Below are positions 47,776-57,158 of a DNA stretch of 64,000 nucleotides, one piece after another. Origin of the DNA: Bacteroidales bacterium UBA2287 (GTDB taxonomy: Bacteria > Bacteroidota > Bacteroidia > Bacteroidales > Tenuifilaceae). How positions within the stretch are numbered: the stretch's first letter is position 1; each line of letters starts with the position of its first letter. Made by a program: the position numbers and the translations under genes. A model generated the notes under the pieces. That model made no database searches. It saw nothing but the letters and a program-made list of their open reading frames with translations, and had not been told where the DNA came from. The stretch covers positions 66,920 to 130,919 of the forward strand of contig DDWL01000038.1 in assembly GCA_002345675.1 (NCBI GenBank), read 5' to 3'.

Positions 47776-49239
47776 CTAGTTAATAGATCCAGTATTATCA
47801 TCAAAATGAAGTGTAACTACTTGACCTACAGTGCCAGCAACGGCATTTTGATCGCCACCATCATTACGATACTCAATAGTAGTAGTAAAAACATTAAACT
47901 CAGCATTCCACCAAGCAGGTATCCAAGTATGGTAAGCATACATACGAATATTCCCAGCAGCTGTTAATGCAGGAGAAACTAATGTTTTATCGACATTGTT
48001 AATGGTAAATTTGTTAGCAGGAGCCTCAGTTGTATATCCGCCAAATGCGTCACCAATACCATACACATCGGCTGTTTTAATAGAAACCTTCTTTAGATTA
48101 TCGCGTAAATTAAGAACAATAATATACATGCCACTTTCAGCTACCGACATGTTACCATCGACACTTGTTACGGCAACGCCTTGAACATCAAATGCACTAA
48201 CACCAGCGAAACCTAAATTAGGTTCTCCCCAGTTAGCAGCAGCTAATTTAAAGCCTTCTCCACCTGCAAGATGGCAAATTTTCCAGAAAATACCTTCTGA
48301 AGGAACACCACCAGCGCATTTGTGCATAATAGCATTTGGTTTTGTTCCAGGATTATCCCAGCCATAAGCTGTACCTGCACCTACTATATACATTGCTTCG
48401 GGATATTCGGGAAGTGGTTCAACTTCGCCAGTTTTAGTAAGTTTTGAAGTGTAACCATCAGTTGCAGTCCAGGTTAGGGTAACTGTGTAAACACCCTCAT
48501 TAGCTGCAACAAATGAGTAGTTAGCACTACCAGAAACTAAGGTTGTTGTAAGATTGGGTAGAGTACCCGATACTACGCCACCAAAGTTTGAATTAGCTTT
48601 TACTCCAGTGGCAATTTCAAGTTTCCAGCCATTGCCATAACGAAGTTTAAAGTCTCCAGTTCTAAGTTCTATGCCAGTAATTTCATACTTCATTTGATCA
48701 ATATTAAAACCACCAACAAGTGGCATTTGATTATCGGACCAGCCAAGTGGAGTTGATCCACCAATAATAGCCCAGAAAGGAACTGGGGCAATTATGAAAG
48801 TATTGGTTTGTTTATCAATAATAATGTGATAAAGACCATCGGCAGGAACAGTGAAAACACCAGATGTACCAAGTGTTCCTTTCTGAATAATAAGGTCAGG
48901 CTGTTCATTAGCCCCTTCTGTGTCTATATTTTCAACGGTGGCAGGACCCCAAATTGTAACTGTTTGTCCGGCTACTTGATAGATATTAAAACCAGCTGAG
49001 CCAGCTTTAATTGCAACATACTTTTCGTACATTCCTGTTCTTGCTGAATTAGCGTCAGCTTCATTTAAGCCAGCAACAAAAGCACCACTAATACTATAGT
49101 CAGCGTAGGGTGTAAGATTGCCCTTTACATAGTAACCGTCTTCAACAAGAATTGGTTTTACTGGTTCATCTTCATCGCATGACACAATAAAAAATGCTGC
49201 AAAAAGCATAAGCCAAGAAAATTTTAATAAACTTTTCAT
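47776..49239 (-). CDS. susE: SusE/SusF-type starch-binding outer-membrane lipoprotein
   Basis: Surface glycan-binding lipoprotein of 487 residues. The lipobox is IVSC with C21, followed by DEDE, an acidic surface-export signal as known for Bacteroidota lipoproteins. Domains: an N-terminal SusE/F domain (YYVKGNLTPYADYSISGAF), a middle CBM-like domain (ALIGGSTPLGWSDNQMPLV type, residues 165-275) and a C-terminal one (AMYIVGAGTAYGWDNPGTKP), each with conserved aromatic residues for starch. Between susD and the amylase gene, consistent with holding starch at the surface. Confidence 0.9.
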   Translation of the reverse strand: MKSLLKFSWLMLFAAFFIVSCDEDEPVKPILVEDGYYVKGNLTPYADYSISGAFVAGLNEADANSARTGMYEKYVAIKAGSAGFNIYQVAGQTVTIWGPATVENIDTEGANEQPDLIIQKGTLGTSGVFTVPADGLYHIIIDKQTNTFIIAPVPFWAIIGGSTPLGWSDNQMPLVGGFNIDQMKYEITGIELRTGDFKLRYGNGWKLEIATGVKANSNFGGVVSGTLPNLTTTLVSGSANYSFVAANEGVYTVTLTWTATDGYTSKLTKTGEVEPLPEYPEAMYIVGAGTAYGWDNPGTKPNAIMHKCAGGVPSEGIFWKICHLAGGEGFKLAAANWGEPNLGFAGVSAFDVQGVAVTSVDGNMSVAESGMYIIVLNLRDNLKKVSIKTADVYGIGDAFGGYTTEAPANKFTINNVDKTLVSPALTAAGNIRMYAYHTWIPAWWNAEFNVFTTTIEYRNDGGDQNAVAGTVGQVVTLHFDDNTGSIN

Positions 49240-49294
49240 AATTTTTAGGTATTAAGTTAGTAATTGTGTTGGTAATAAAGTAATAGAGTTTGAA

Positions 49295-50770
49295 TTAAAG
49301 TCCTAAATTTGGGTTCGAGTCGATTACCCATTGCGGAATGGGGAAAACATTTCTCGAAGGGCTGGAAACCTCTTTTTTCCACCAAGCATTGTTGAATGTT
49401 CCAAAGCGAATTTGATCCTGCCTACGATGTCCTTCCCAAAACATTTCCCTTCCTCGCTCTTGAAGTAATTGCGGGAGTGTAACGCCGCTTAAGTTTCCTA
49501 TTCCAGCTCGATTGCGAATTTCGTTCACGTAGGAATCGCCATTTTTTCCTTGCCTTATCATGGCTTCAGCTTTCATAAGCAAAATGTCGGCATAACGGAA
49601 TATTGGGAAATCGTTGCTTAGATTTGCTGTAGCACCTTTCTTTATTTCGAATTTTTTTACTCGTGCCCCAGACATCCTGATTTCAATACCAGTATATGTA
49701 AGGTCCATTATTAAAGCAGGAATATGAGGATTAATTACAAGTGGTGCGCCCGCTACAAGATCGGTAATTGTTTGCCCAGCAGAAGTGTATTGGGGACCAA
49801 CCAAAAAGTACCCTTCTCTACGTAAATCATTACTCTCGTAACTATTGTAATGGGTTTCAAGTGCGGCAAAACCGTTCCATGGGCCAACAGACATATTGTA
49901 GGTAAGGTTGTGATTGTAGTGAAGCGTACGCATATGAAGATTAAACCCTTGATAGTTGTCTTCATCGTAAGGAATGGTAAAAATGTTTTCGGTGGAATTT
50001 CCGTTATCAGTAACGAAGGGTTTTAGAGGATCCGATTCCAAGGAGTATGCACCAATGGCAATTAAACTATCGCAAGCCATTTCGGCTGAATCCCAACGAG
50101 TAACATTGGCATAAACTTCTGCATTTAAATATAACTTTGCTAAAAGGGAGTAACCCATTCCTTTAGTTACAGCTGTTTTGGCATTAGAACTACCTAAAAG
50201 CGGAATGCTTCTCTTTACATCATTAACAATATTTTGGTAAATAACTTCTTTATCTGTTTTATAGGGTTGTTGCTCTGCTTCAGAAAATAAGGTGACGTAG
50301 GGAACGTTCCCATAGTTGTCAATCAGAAGGTAGTAGTAATAGGCCCTCATAATTTTCAGTTTAGCAATATTTGTTGCAACGGCTGGTTGTTCTTCAAAAG
50401 GTTCAAAAATTTCAATTAATCTATTTGCTTCAATAATACCTCTGTAGAATCGTGACCACATGGTAGTAATTGCTTCAGTGTTATTATCCCAAGCATGCTC
50501 ATGTAGAGCACGCCATTTGCCGCCATCGTCCCAGTCGGTATTACGGGTTGGGCAAACCATTTCGTCCGATGTAAGCTCCTGACAAAACCACCAACCACCT
50601 CCATCGATAAAGTCTTGCATGGGTTTGTAAACAGGAATTATCATCAGTGCAGCTTGTTCCTCGTTTTCAGGAAATTTATCAAATGGAATTTTATCCTCAA
50701 GATTATCATCAAGTTTGGTGCAAGCTCCTAACGTAAAAATCAAAACAAGTGTATATGTTATTCTTTTCAT
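49295..50770 (-). CDS. susD: SusD/RagB family outer-membrane glycan-binding lipoprotein
   Basis: Lid protein of a SusCD importer, 491 residues. Lipobox LGAC with C17. The TPR-rich N-terminal half includes YYYLLIDNYGNVPYVT and GMGYSLLAKLYLNAEVY; the C-terminal half has FPIFRYADILLMKAEAMIRQGK and LLQERGREMFWEGHRRQDQIRFG, the RagB/SusD signature, and ends VFPIPQWVIDSNPNL. Its start is 11 bases after the susC stop, so the pair is co-transcribed. Binds maltodextrins by context. Confidence 0.96.
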   Translation of the reverse strand: MKRITYTLVLIFTLGACTKLDDNLEDKIPFDKFPENEEQAALMIIPVYKPMQDFIDGGGWWFCQELTSDEMVCPTRNTDWDDGGKWRALHEHAWDNNTEAITTMWSRFYRGIIEANRLIEIFEPFEEQPAVATNIAKLKIMRAYYYYLLIDNYGNVPYVTLFSEAEQQPYKTDKEVIYQNIVNDVKRSIPLLGSSNAKTAVTKGMGYSLLAKLYLNAEVYANVTRWDSAEMACDSLIAIGAYSLESDPLKPFVTDNGNSTENIFTIPYDEDNYQGFNLHMRTLHYNHNLTYNMSVGPWNGFAALETHYNSYESNDLRREGYFLVGPQYTSAGQTITDLVAGAPLVINPHIPALIMDLTYTGIEIRMSGARVKKFEIKKGATANLSNDFPIFRYADILLMKAEAMIRQGKNGDSYVNEIRNRAGIGNLSGVTLPQLLQERGREMFWEGHRRQDQIRFGTFNNAWWKKEVSSPSRNVFPIPQWVIDSNPNLGL

Positions 50771-50781
50771 GATTTTGTATG

Positions 50782-53763
50782 TTAAAATTTAACGTCTATT
50801 CCAAAGGTAATTGACCTTGTTTTTGGGTATAAATCGTACTGATCAATACCATACTCAAGACCAGAGTAAGTTGTTTCTGGATCAAAGCCGGTATATTTTG
50901 TAAAGGTATATAGGTTGCTTGACGTTAGGTACACTCTTAACTGCCTTATAAATAAGTTTTTGTTAATTTTAAAATTATACCCAATGGAAATATTGTCAAT
51001 TTTTATAAAGGATGCATCCTCCAGGTAGTAATCGCTAATTTTTGGGTAATCGGTTAACCCCCTGTCAATTTCATCGAGTACCTCAGTTAATCCGTTTAGG
51101 GTAGGAAGTACTTGTGGGTTTGCAAAAACCATTCGGGTAACATTTAATATCTGGTTACCAAAAGATCCGCGAAGCGCAATATTTAAATCAAAATTCTTGT
51201 AAGTAAAAAAGTTCGACCAACCAAGGGTGAATTTAGGTTGAGCATGTCCAACTTTTCTCCTCTCAGCATCGCTAACATTTCGCGTTACACCGCCTGCAGC
51301 GGTATAAAAAAGGAATTTACCATCCTGCGATAATCCAGCATATTCTGGCATATAGAAAGTGCCAATTTCTTCCCCCTCAAATAGGTACTGAGTCCAGTTT
51401 CCAGCACCAACCAAACCTCTACCACTTAAATATAAACGCTTTTGATTTTCTACGCTCCAATTAAAACTTTCTCCATTGAGAACACCTGATAGTTTAACTA
51501 ACTTCTGTTTATTTGTAGCAAAATTGGTAATGGTTTTCCACTTAAACTCTTTTTTATCGATTACAAATCCTTGAATATTAATTTCTAGCCCCCTGTTGTC
51601 GATTTGACCGACATTTGCCCAGGTTGTTTCAAGAGGGTTTGGAGGTACAGGAACTGAATAAGGAGCCAATAAATCGTAAGTAGATTTTAAGTAGTAGTCG
51701 ATTGAACCCTGAATTCTATTGTTAAGAATTCCATACTCTAAACCAATGTTAAGTTCAGAATTTTCCTCCCACTTTAAATCAGGGTTTGCATTATGAGATA
51801 TGGAAAAATTAATAGCATCTTCACCGGTTTCAAAATTTGGTGCAGTACCATTGGGGTAGGCATACATTACATCAAGGTATGAACCTATTTCCTGATTTCC
51901 AGTAAGGCCATAACCAATTCTTAGTTTAAGTTGATTAAGAACCCCTATATTCTCCATAAACGATTCTTTCTTTATATCCCAGGCTATCGATCCTGATGGG
52001 AAAATACCCCACTCGTTGTTAACTCCAAATTTCGAGGAGCCATCGCGTCGAATAGTAGCAGTTACATAGTACTTCGACTTATAGTTATATATTCCTCTTC
52101 CAAAGAAAGATATTAACCTGTTAGAATTTCTCCATGATCCAATATCTGATACAAGAACAGTATTTAAGTGGGCAAGATTATTGGACATTAGGTAATTAGA
52201 TAGGGCGTCTCTTCCCTGAGCAGAAAGGCCTGAGTGGGCGTCTTCCTGAAACGAATAACCACCAAGCAAATTTAAATTATGCTCTGAGTTTATCGATTTT
52301 GTGTACGAAACAGTAGTTTCAAGCAGTTTTGACTCAAAATTATTATAGCTCCTTCGTCCGAAACCGTTGTGACCCCCAGCGTATATGTTAGTAGGTTCAA
52401 AGTAATATGTTTCGTTATCGTTTCTTACGTAACTTAAGCTAGTGCTGGCAACCAATCCTTCAATTAGCTCAAGACTAATCTTTGTTGTTCCAAAGAATTT
52501 TTTAGCATCACGTTCGTTTTGAATTCTTTTAGCAATTGCAACAGGATTGTTGTAGTTAAAGTCGCGCTGAAACTCAAAGAAATCCCCGTCTTGATAAACG
52601 GGATCCGTTGGGTTTCTCTGGTAGGTTTGATAGAAAACATTCGATGCTCCCATGCCGCCTCCATAATTAATGTAATTGTTATGTTCAAAAGTTCCAGCAA
52701 GCGATGCTTCTATTGTCAGTTTTTTATTCAGTGCTGATTGAGAAATATTTAACCTTGCAATATCGCGCTGTTTGCTGCTTCCAATTACAATACCGTTATT
52801 AAGCATATGGCTGTAGGAAAGACGGTAAGCTAAATTGTCGGTTGAATTCGAAACAGCAAAGTTATGGGATTGAGAAATACCTGTTCTGAATATTTCGTCC
52901 TGCCAGTTGGTGTTAGCTCCGTTATCGGAAAAAGTACTAATGTTATTATCAATTACGTATTGGCGGATATCGTCAGCAGTAAGAAAATCAAGAGTTTTGC
53001 TCATTTTTTCTTGGGAAACGTAAGAATTATAATCAACAATTACTTCTTTTTGATTTTTAGCTTTTTTAGTGGTAATAATAACAACGCCATTTGAGGCTCT
53101 TGATCCATAAATGGCGCCAGATGAAGCATCCTTTAAAATGTTAAATGATTCAATATCTTCCGATGATACAGTAGTTGGATCAGCTCCCGACACTCCATCA
53201 ATAACATACAATGGTTCTGTATTGGACGAAAATCCTGCGGCACCACGAATTTGAACAGTAAAACCAGCATTTGGATCACCTCCCTTTTTGGAAATATTTA
53301 CTCCAGCAATTTTCCCTTGAAGCCCTTGGATTGGGTCAGTTAAAACGCCTCGATTAAGTTCTTCGGATCCAATATTTACTACAGCACCCGTTCTGTCGCT
53401 TTTTTTCAGGTTCCCGTAACCAATTACAATTATTTCTTCGAGCGAAAGCATTTGCTCAAAAAGAACCGCATCAATTTGAGTGCGACCATCAACTGCAATT
53501 TCTTGAACCTCGTACCCTATAAACGAAAAAACAAGGATGCTGTTCCTTGTTGATTTAATAGTGTACTTACCTTCAAAATTAGTGGTTGTGCCAATTGTTG
53601 TTCCTTTTACAATTACCGTGGCACCAATAATAGGAGAGCCATCTTTACCATCGGTAACTATGCCCGAAATACTTATTTCCTGAGCAAATAGTCCCAAAGA
53701 TGTAGTTAATAGAAAAAAGAGTAGGAAAACTCTTTTAATAATAAATTGTATGTTTTGCCTCAT
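50782..53763 (-). CDS. susC: SusC/RagA family TonB-dependent outer-membrane transporter
   Basis: Oligosaccharide import channel of 993 residues. Signal peptide to about FAQ (residue 28), a carboxypeptidase-D-like domain (GIVTDGKDGSPIIGATVIVKG, residues 34-100), the TonB-box region LEEIIVIGYG, a plug with GLQGKIAGVNI and IRGAAGFSS, then a 22-strand barrel ending PKTRSITFGIDVKF. It carries no N-terminal anti-sigma contact domain, in keeping with LacI rather than ECF control. First gene of the minus-strand cassette. Confidence 0.96.
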   Translation of the reverse strand: MRQNIQFIIKRVFLLFFLLTTSLGLFAQEISISGIVTDGKDGSPIIGATVIVKGTTIGTTTNFEGKYTIKSTRNSILVFSFIGYEVQEIAVDGRTQIDAVLFEQMLSLEEIIVIGYGNLKKSDRTGAVVNIGSEELNRGVLTDPIQGLQGKIAGVNISKKGGDPNAGFTVQIRGAAGFSSNTEPLYVIDGVSGADPTTVSSEDIESFNILKDASSGAIYGSRASNGVVIITTKKAKNQKEVIVDYNSYVSQEKMSKTLDFLTADDIRQYVIDNNISTFSDNGANTNWQDEIFRTGISQSHNFAVSNSTDNLAYRLSYSHMLNNGIVIGSSKQRDIARLNISQSALNKKLTIEASLAGTFEHNNYINYGGGMGASNVFYQTYQRNPTDPVYQDGDFFEFQRDFNYNNPVAIAKRIQNERDAKKFFGTTKISLELIEGLVASTSLSYVRNDNETYYFEPTNIYAGGHNGFGRRSYNNFESKLLETTVSYTKSINSEHNLNLLGGYSFQEDAHSGLSAQGRDALSNYLMSNNLAHLNTVLVSDIGSWRNSNRLISFFGRGIYNYKSKYYVTATIRRDGSSKFGVNNEWGIFPSGSIAWDIKKESFMENIGVLNQLKLRIGYGLTGNQEIGSYLDVMYAYPNGTAPNFETGEDAINFSISHNANPDLKWEENSELNIGLEYGILNNRIQGSIDYYLKSTYDLLAPYSVPVPPNPLETTWANVGQIDNRGLEINIQGFVIDKKEFKWKTITNFATNKQKLVKLSGVLNGESFNWSVENQKRLYLSGRGLVGAGNWTQYLFEGEEIGTFYMPEYAGLSQDGKFLFYTAAGGVTRNVSDAERRKVGHAQPKFTLGWSNFFTYKNFDLNIALRGSFGNQILNVTRMVFANPQVLPTLNGLTEVLDEIDRGLTDYPKISDYYLEDASFIKIDNISIGYNFKINKNLFIRQLRVYLTSSNLYTFTKYTGFDPETTYSGLEYGIDQYDLYPKTRSITFGIDVKF

Positions 53764-54092
53764 AATTAGTAAAATTTCATTTACATAGTAAGAAATAAAT
53801 GCTGGTTTATTCCTTTCAAACTTTGCCCCAAGTTACGTCATAATTTAAGTTAGTTTAACACTTTGGTACGATTAATTTAATATAAATCAACGCAATCGTG
53901 TCCGCAAACGAATGTGCAATCGTTGTACTTAAAATGGTTTTTTTAGTAATTTATTCATGTTAATGTGTTTTTATTGTTAACACTTCTATTTTAATATTGT
54001 TCGCGTAAAAAAAATCGGTATTTTTGATAAAAATGAATTGTGTAAAAATGTATCTATCTTTAAAATCTCTTAAATAGCTTAATTTTAAGCAT
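53764..54092. promoter_or_regulatory. Divergent susC/lacI control region with 12-base repeats
   Basis: Three direct repeats of 12 bases occur at 53891, 53903 and 53915: CGCAATCGTGTC, CGCAAACGAATG, TGCAATCGTTGT, consensus yGCAAwCG. An ACGATT/AATCGT pair flanks the first. CG-centred CGCAAACG words are typical LacI-family half-sites. A near-match -7 box TATCTTTA for lacI is at 54056-54063. No exact susC promoter is seen. Confidence 0.5.
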
Positions 54093-55109
54093 ATGAAATC
54101 GAATCAGATTACCATTAAAGACATAGCCCGCGCACTTGGAATTAGTGCATCAACCGTATCGAGGGCACTAAAGGATCATCCCGATATTAGTAAAGCTACA
54201 AAGGATCAGGTTAACAAGCTTGCGCACGAACTTAATTACAGGCCAAATCCTATCGCTTTAAGCCTTAAAAGTCGCCGTAGCAATGTTATTGGTGTAATAA
54301 TTCCCGAAATAGTACACTACTTCTTTTCGTCGGTAATTAGTGGGATCGAAAAGGTTGCCAGCGAGCATGGTTACAGCGTTATGGTAAGCCAGTCGAACGA
54401 AAATTTCGAAAAGGAAGTTGAACTTTGCGATACCTTTATTAATAGTATAATCGATGGACTCCTTATTTCGGTTTCGAAAGAAACCGACGAGTACTCGCAC
54501 ATTAACCTCTTTCGCGACGAGGAAATCCCTGTTGTTTTCTTCGACCGAATGATTGAGGAATTCCCATGCGATAGGGTTATTATTAACGATTTCGATGGTG
54601 CCTATAAGGCAACCGAGCATTTAATAATCGAAGGTCGTAGGCGCATTGTCCATTTTGCTGGCCCACAAACAAGGCTAATTGGTCGAAACAGAAAGGATGG
54701 CTACATTCAAGCCCTTAAAAATAACGGGGTACCTGTCGATGAGTCGCTTATAATTGCTTGCGACGATTTTGATAAGGCAATAATTGAAACAACAAAGCTT
54801 GTTGAAAGCGGAGTGAAATTCGATGCAATTTTTACCGCTAACGATTTTACCGCAGCGGGTGCGCTTAAGGTATTAAAAATGAGAGGCTTATTTGTACCTC
54901 GCGATATTTCGGTAGTTGGTTTTGGCGACGATTACATTTCGAAAATGACCGATCCTTCGCTTACAAGCGTTCAGCAACCGGGTTTCGAAATGGGTCAAAA
55001 AGCTATGGAAATGCTAATTCACCGTATTAACAACCCTAAAAGCACCGACTACAAAACCGAAATACTTCCAACTTCGCTTGTAAAACGCGATTCGTCGAGG
55101 GGGAAATAG
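54093..55109 (+). CDS. LacI family transcriptional regulator of the maltodextrin locus
   Basis: The 338 residues have an N-terminal LacI helix-turn-helix (residues 7-30, IKDIARALGISASTVSRALKDH) with hinge helix NPIALSLKSRRSNVIGV, and a periplasmic-binding-protein-like domain with FFSSVISGIEKVASEHGY, DGLLISVSKE, VVFFDRM, DAIFTANDFTAAGALKVL and TSVQQPGFEMGQKAMEML. It stands between the susCDE-amylase cassette and the MFS-PGM-GH65 genes and most likely responds to maltose or a related sugar. Effector and direction of control are inference. Confidence 0.95.
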   Translation: MKSNQITIKDIARALGISASTVSRALKDHPDISKATKDQVNKLAHELNYRPNPIALSLKSRRSNVIGVIIPEIVHYFFSSVISGIEKVASEHGYSVMVSQSNENFEKEVELCDTFINSIIDGLLISVSKETDEYSHINLFRDEEIPVVFFDRMIEEFPCDRVIINDFDGAYKATEHLIIEGRRRIVHFAGPQTRLIGRNRKDGYIQALKNNGVPVDESLIIACDDFDKAIIETTKLVESGVKFDAIFTANDFTAAGALKVLKMRGLFVPRDISVVGFGDDYISKMTDPSLTSVQQPGFEMGQKAMEMLIHRINNPKSTDYKTEILPTSLVKRDSSRGK

Positions 55110-55155
55110 TAGCATAATTGTTTATCACTAATGTTCGATAAAATTTTTGAATTCA

Positions 55156-55244
55156 GGGCTAAAGCCCAATTATCATGGGCTATAAATAACCCCAGCCTTA
55201 AGGCTGGGGTTACACAGCGTAAGTAATTGAAGGACTTTAGTCCT
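55156..55244. repeat. Cluster of three CTTTAG-core palindromes
   Basis: GGGCTAAAGCCC at 55156-55167, a perfect 22-base palindrome at 55189-55210 (ACCCCAGCC... mirrored), and AGGACTTTAGTCCT at 55231-55244. All share the CTWWAG centre with the clusters at 35.6 kb and 22.7 kb. The rest of 55110-55397 holds no gene. Confidence 0.85.
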
Positions 55245-55397
55245 GATACATTTATCGGACAACAATGATTGTTTATTTTATAAAGTTCTTTGGTTTTAAA
55301 GGAACTTTTGTGATTTTTTTCTTCTTTATCGAAAACGATTGAAATGGCATATTGTTCTAAAACACTTGCTTTTATTTAGTTTTTACCCTTTTAATTC

Positions 55398-55428
55398 TTG
55401 CAATCTCTTGTTTTTTGTTTTACTTTTG
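55398..55428 (+). promoter_or_regulatory. Promoter of the MFS transporter gene
   Basis: TTG at 55398-55400 and TACTTTTG at 55421-55428 are spaced 20 bases apart, an exact -7 match. The leader would be about 70 bases. Confidence 0.6.
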
Positions 55429-55506
55429 GTTCGCTGGTTTCTGAAATTTCCTTCCTACTTTCCAAAATCTGGAAATAATATTTCATTACATAAATTTTAA
55501 TCTGTC

Positions 55507-57030
55507 ATGACTAAACGTCCCCGTTTAAGTTTTTGGCAAATCTGGAACATGAGTTTCGGGTTTCTGGGCATTCAATTCGGATTTGCCCTGCAAAATGCCA
55601 ATGTTAGCCGTATATTCGAGACCCTTGGTGCTGAAATCGATGCTATACCAATATTATGGATTGCAGCTCCGCTAACAGGTCTTATTATTCAGCCCATTAT
55701 TGGGCACATGAGCGACAATACTTGGGGGCGGCTTGGTCGTCGCCGTCCATTCTTTTTGGTAGGAGCAATTTTAGCATCGTTAGCACTCCTCATTATGCCC
55801 AATTCACCTGTATTATGGGTAGCTGCTGGAATGCTATGGGTTCTCGATGCTTCAATTAATGTTTCAATGGAGCCATTTAGGGCTTTTGTTGGCGATATGC
55901 TTCCCAGCGACCAGCGCACCAAAGGCTTTGCCATGCAAAGTTTTTTTATTGGAACTGGTGCAGTTGTAGCTTCGGCTTTACCTTATATTTTAACCGAATG
56001 GTTTGGCGTAGCAAATACGGCACCCGAAGGAGTAATTCCCCCCTCCGTAAAACTTTCGTTTTACCTTGGCGGTGCGGTTTTCTTTGCTGCTGTGCTTTGG
56101 ACGGTTATTCGCTCCAAAGAGTATTCGCCTGCTGAGTTAAAGTCGTTCGAAGAGGCTGAACAGGCCGAAGTTAAGGAGCGTACTGGTCAAGAGTCGATTA
56201 TTAAACATATTAATCACCCTGCAAAGTACTTTTTAAATCACAGCTACTTTTGGCTTATTCTTGGAATTGCGCTTTCGGCGTTGGTTTTTTACCTTAACTG
56301 GAAAGCTGAACTTTACATACTAACAGGGGGAGTTGCTGCTTTTGGGGTAATTCAACTAATTGCAGGGCTATTTATTGCCAATGGTAAAGCCGAAAACGGC
56401 ATTGCCGTTGTGGTAAACGACCTTTTTAATATGCCAAAAACAATGGTGCAACTTGCTGTAGTTCAGTTTTTCAGCTGGTTTGCACTATTTGCCATGTGGA
56501 TTTATACTACTGCCGCTGTAACAAAGCATATTTACGGTACAACCGATACAACTTCGGAACTATTTAACGAGGGTGCTAACTGGGTAGGAATTTGCTTTGC
56601 CATGTACAACGGATTTGCCGCTGCGGTAGCATTTCTTTTGCCTGTTATGGCAAAATATACCAGTCGTAAAACAACGCACGCTATTTCGTTAATTGCAGGT
56701 GGGTTAGGACTAATATCAATTTACTTTATTAGCAATCCTAATATGCTATTACTATCGATGGTAGGAGTTGGTTTGGCTTGGGCCAGCATTCTTTCAATGC
56801 CATACGCAATTCTTGCAGGTTCGTTGCCATCGAAGAAAATGGGAACCTATATGGGAATTTTCAACTTCTTTATTGTAATTCCTCAAATTCTGGCAGCTAG
56901 CCTTTTGGGTTTCTTTACTAAATTTTTATTTGGTGGCGAAGCCATATACTCGCTTATACTTGGTGGTGTTTCGATGATTGTTGCCGCCGCAATGGTATTC
57001 TTTGTAACCGATAGAGATGATGTGAAATAG
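55507..57030 (+). CDS. MFS sugar transporter (SLC45/GPH-like, probably maltose)
   Basis: Inner-membrane symporter of 507 residues with about 12 helices. The start FWQIWNMSFGFLGIQFGFALQNANVSRIFETLGAE, the loop GHMSDNTWGRLGRRRPFFLVG between helices 2 and 3 (MFS D-R-GRR motif) and the long central loop (residues 200-245) resemble the SLC45-type sucrose/maltose carriers of Bacteroidota sus loci. Followed by beta-PGM and GH65 genes, which use intracellular maltose. Substrate is inferred from context. Confidence 0.92.
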   Translation: MTKRPRLSFWQIWNMSFGFLGIQFGFALQNANVSRIFETLGAEIDAIPILWIAAPLTGLIIQPIIGHMSDNTWGRLGRRRPFFLVGAILASLALLIMPNSPVLWVAAGMLWVLDASINVSMEPFRAFVGDMLPSDQRTKGFAMQSFFIGTGAVVASALPYILTEWFGVANTAPEGVIPPSVKLSFYLGGAVFFAAVLWTVIRSKEYSPAELKSFEEAEQAEVKERTGQESIIKHINHPAKYFLNHSYFWLILGIALSALVFYLNWKAELYILTGGVAAFGVIQLIAGLFIANGKAENGIAVVVNDLFNMPKTMVQLAVVQFFSWFALFAMWIYTTAAVTKHIYGTTDTTSELFNEGANWVGICFAMYNGFAAAVAFLLPVMAKYTSRKTTHAISLIAGGLGLISIYFISNPNMLLLSMVGVGLAWASILSMPYAILAGSLPSKKMGTYMGIFNFFIVIPQILAASLLGFFTKFLFGGEAIYSLILGGVSMIVAAAMVFFVTDRDDVK

Positions 57031-57155
57031 CAGTACGCAGTCCACAGTCCACAGTCCACAGTCAGCAGTCAGCAGTCAGCAGTCAACTGAAAACTGAAGA
57101 CTGAGAACTGAAGACTGAGAACTGAAAACTGAAGACTGAAAACTGAAGACTGAAA
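57031..57155. repeat. Word array: CAGTCCA/CAGTCAG heptamers then AACTGAAGACTG decamers
   Basis: From the MFS stop to 4 bases before the pgmB ATG: CAGTCCA three times, CAGTCAG three times (57050-57083), then AACTGAA/GACTGAG/GACTGAA words to 57155. There is no Shine-Dalgarno, so the array itself is the pgmB leader. Confidence 0.85.
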
Positions 57156-57158
57156 AAA

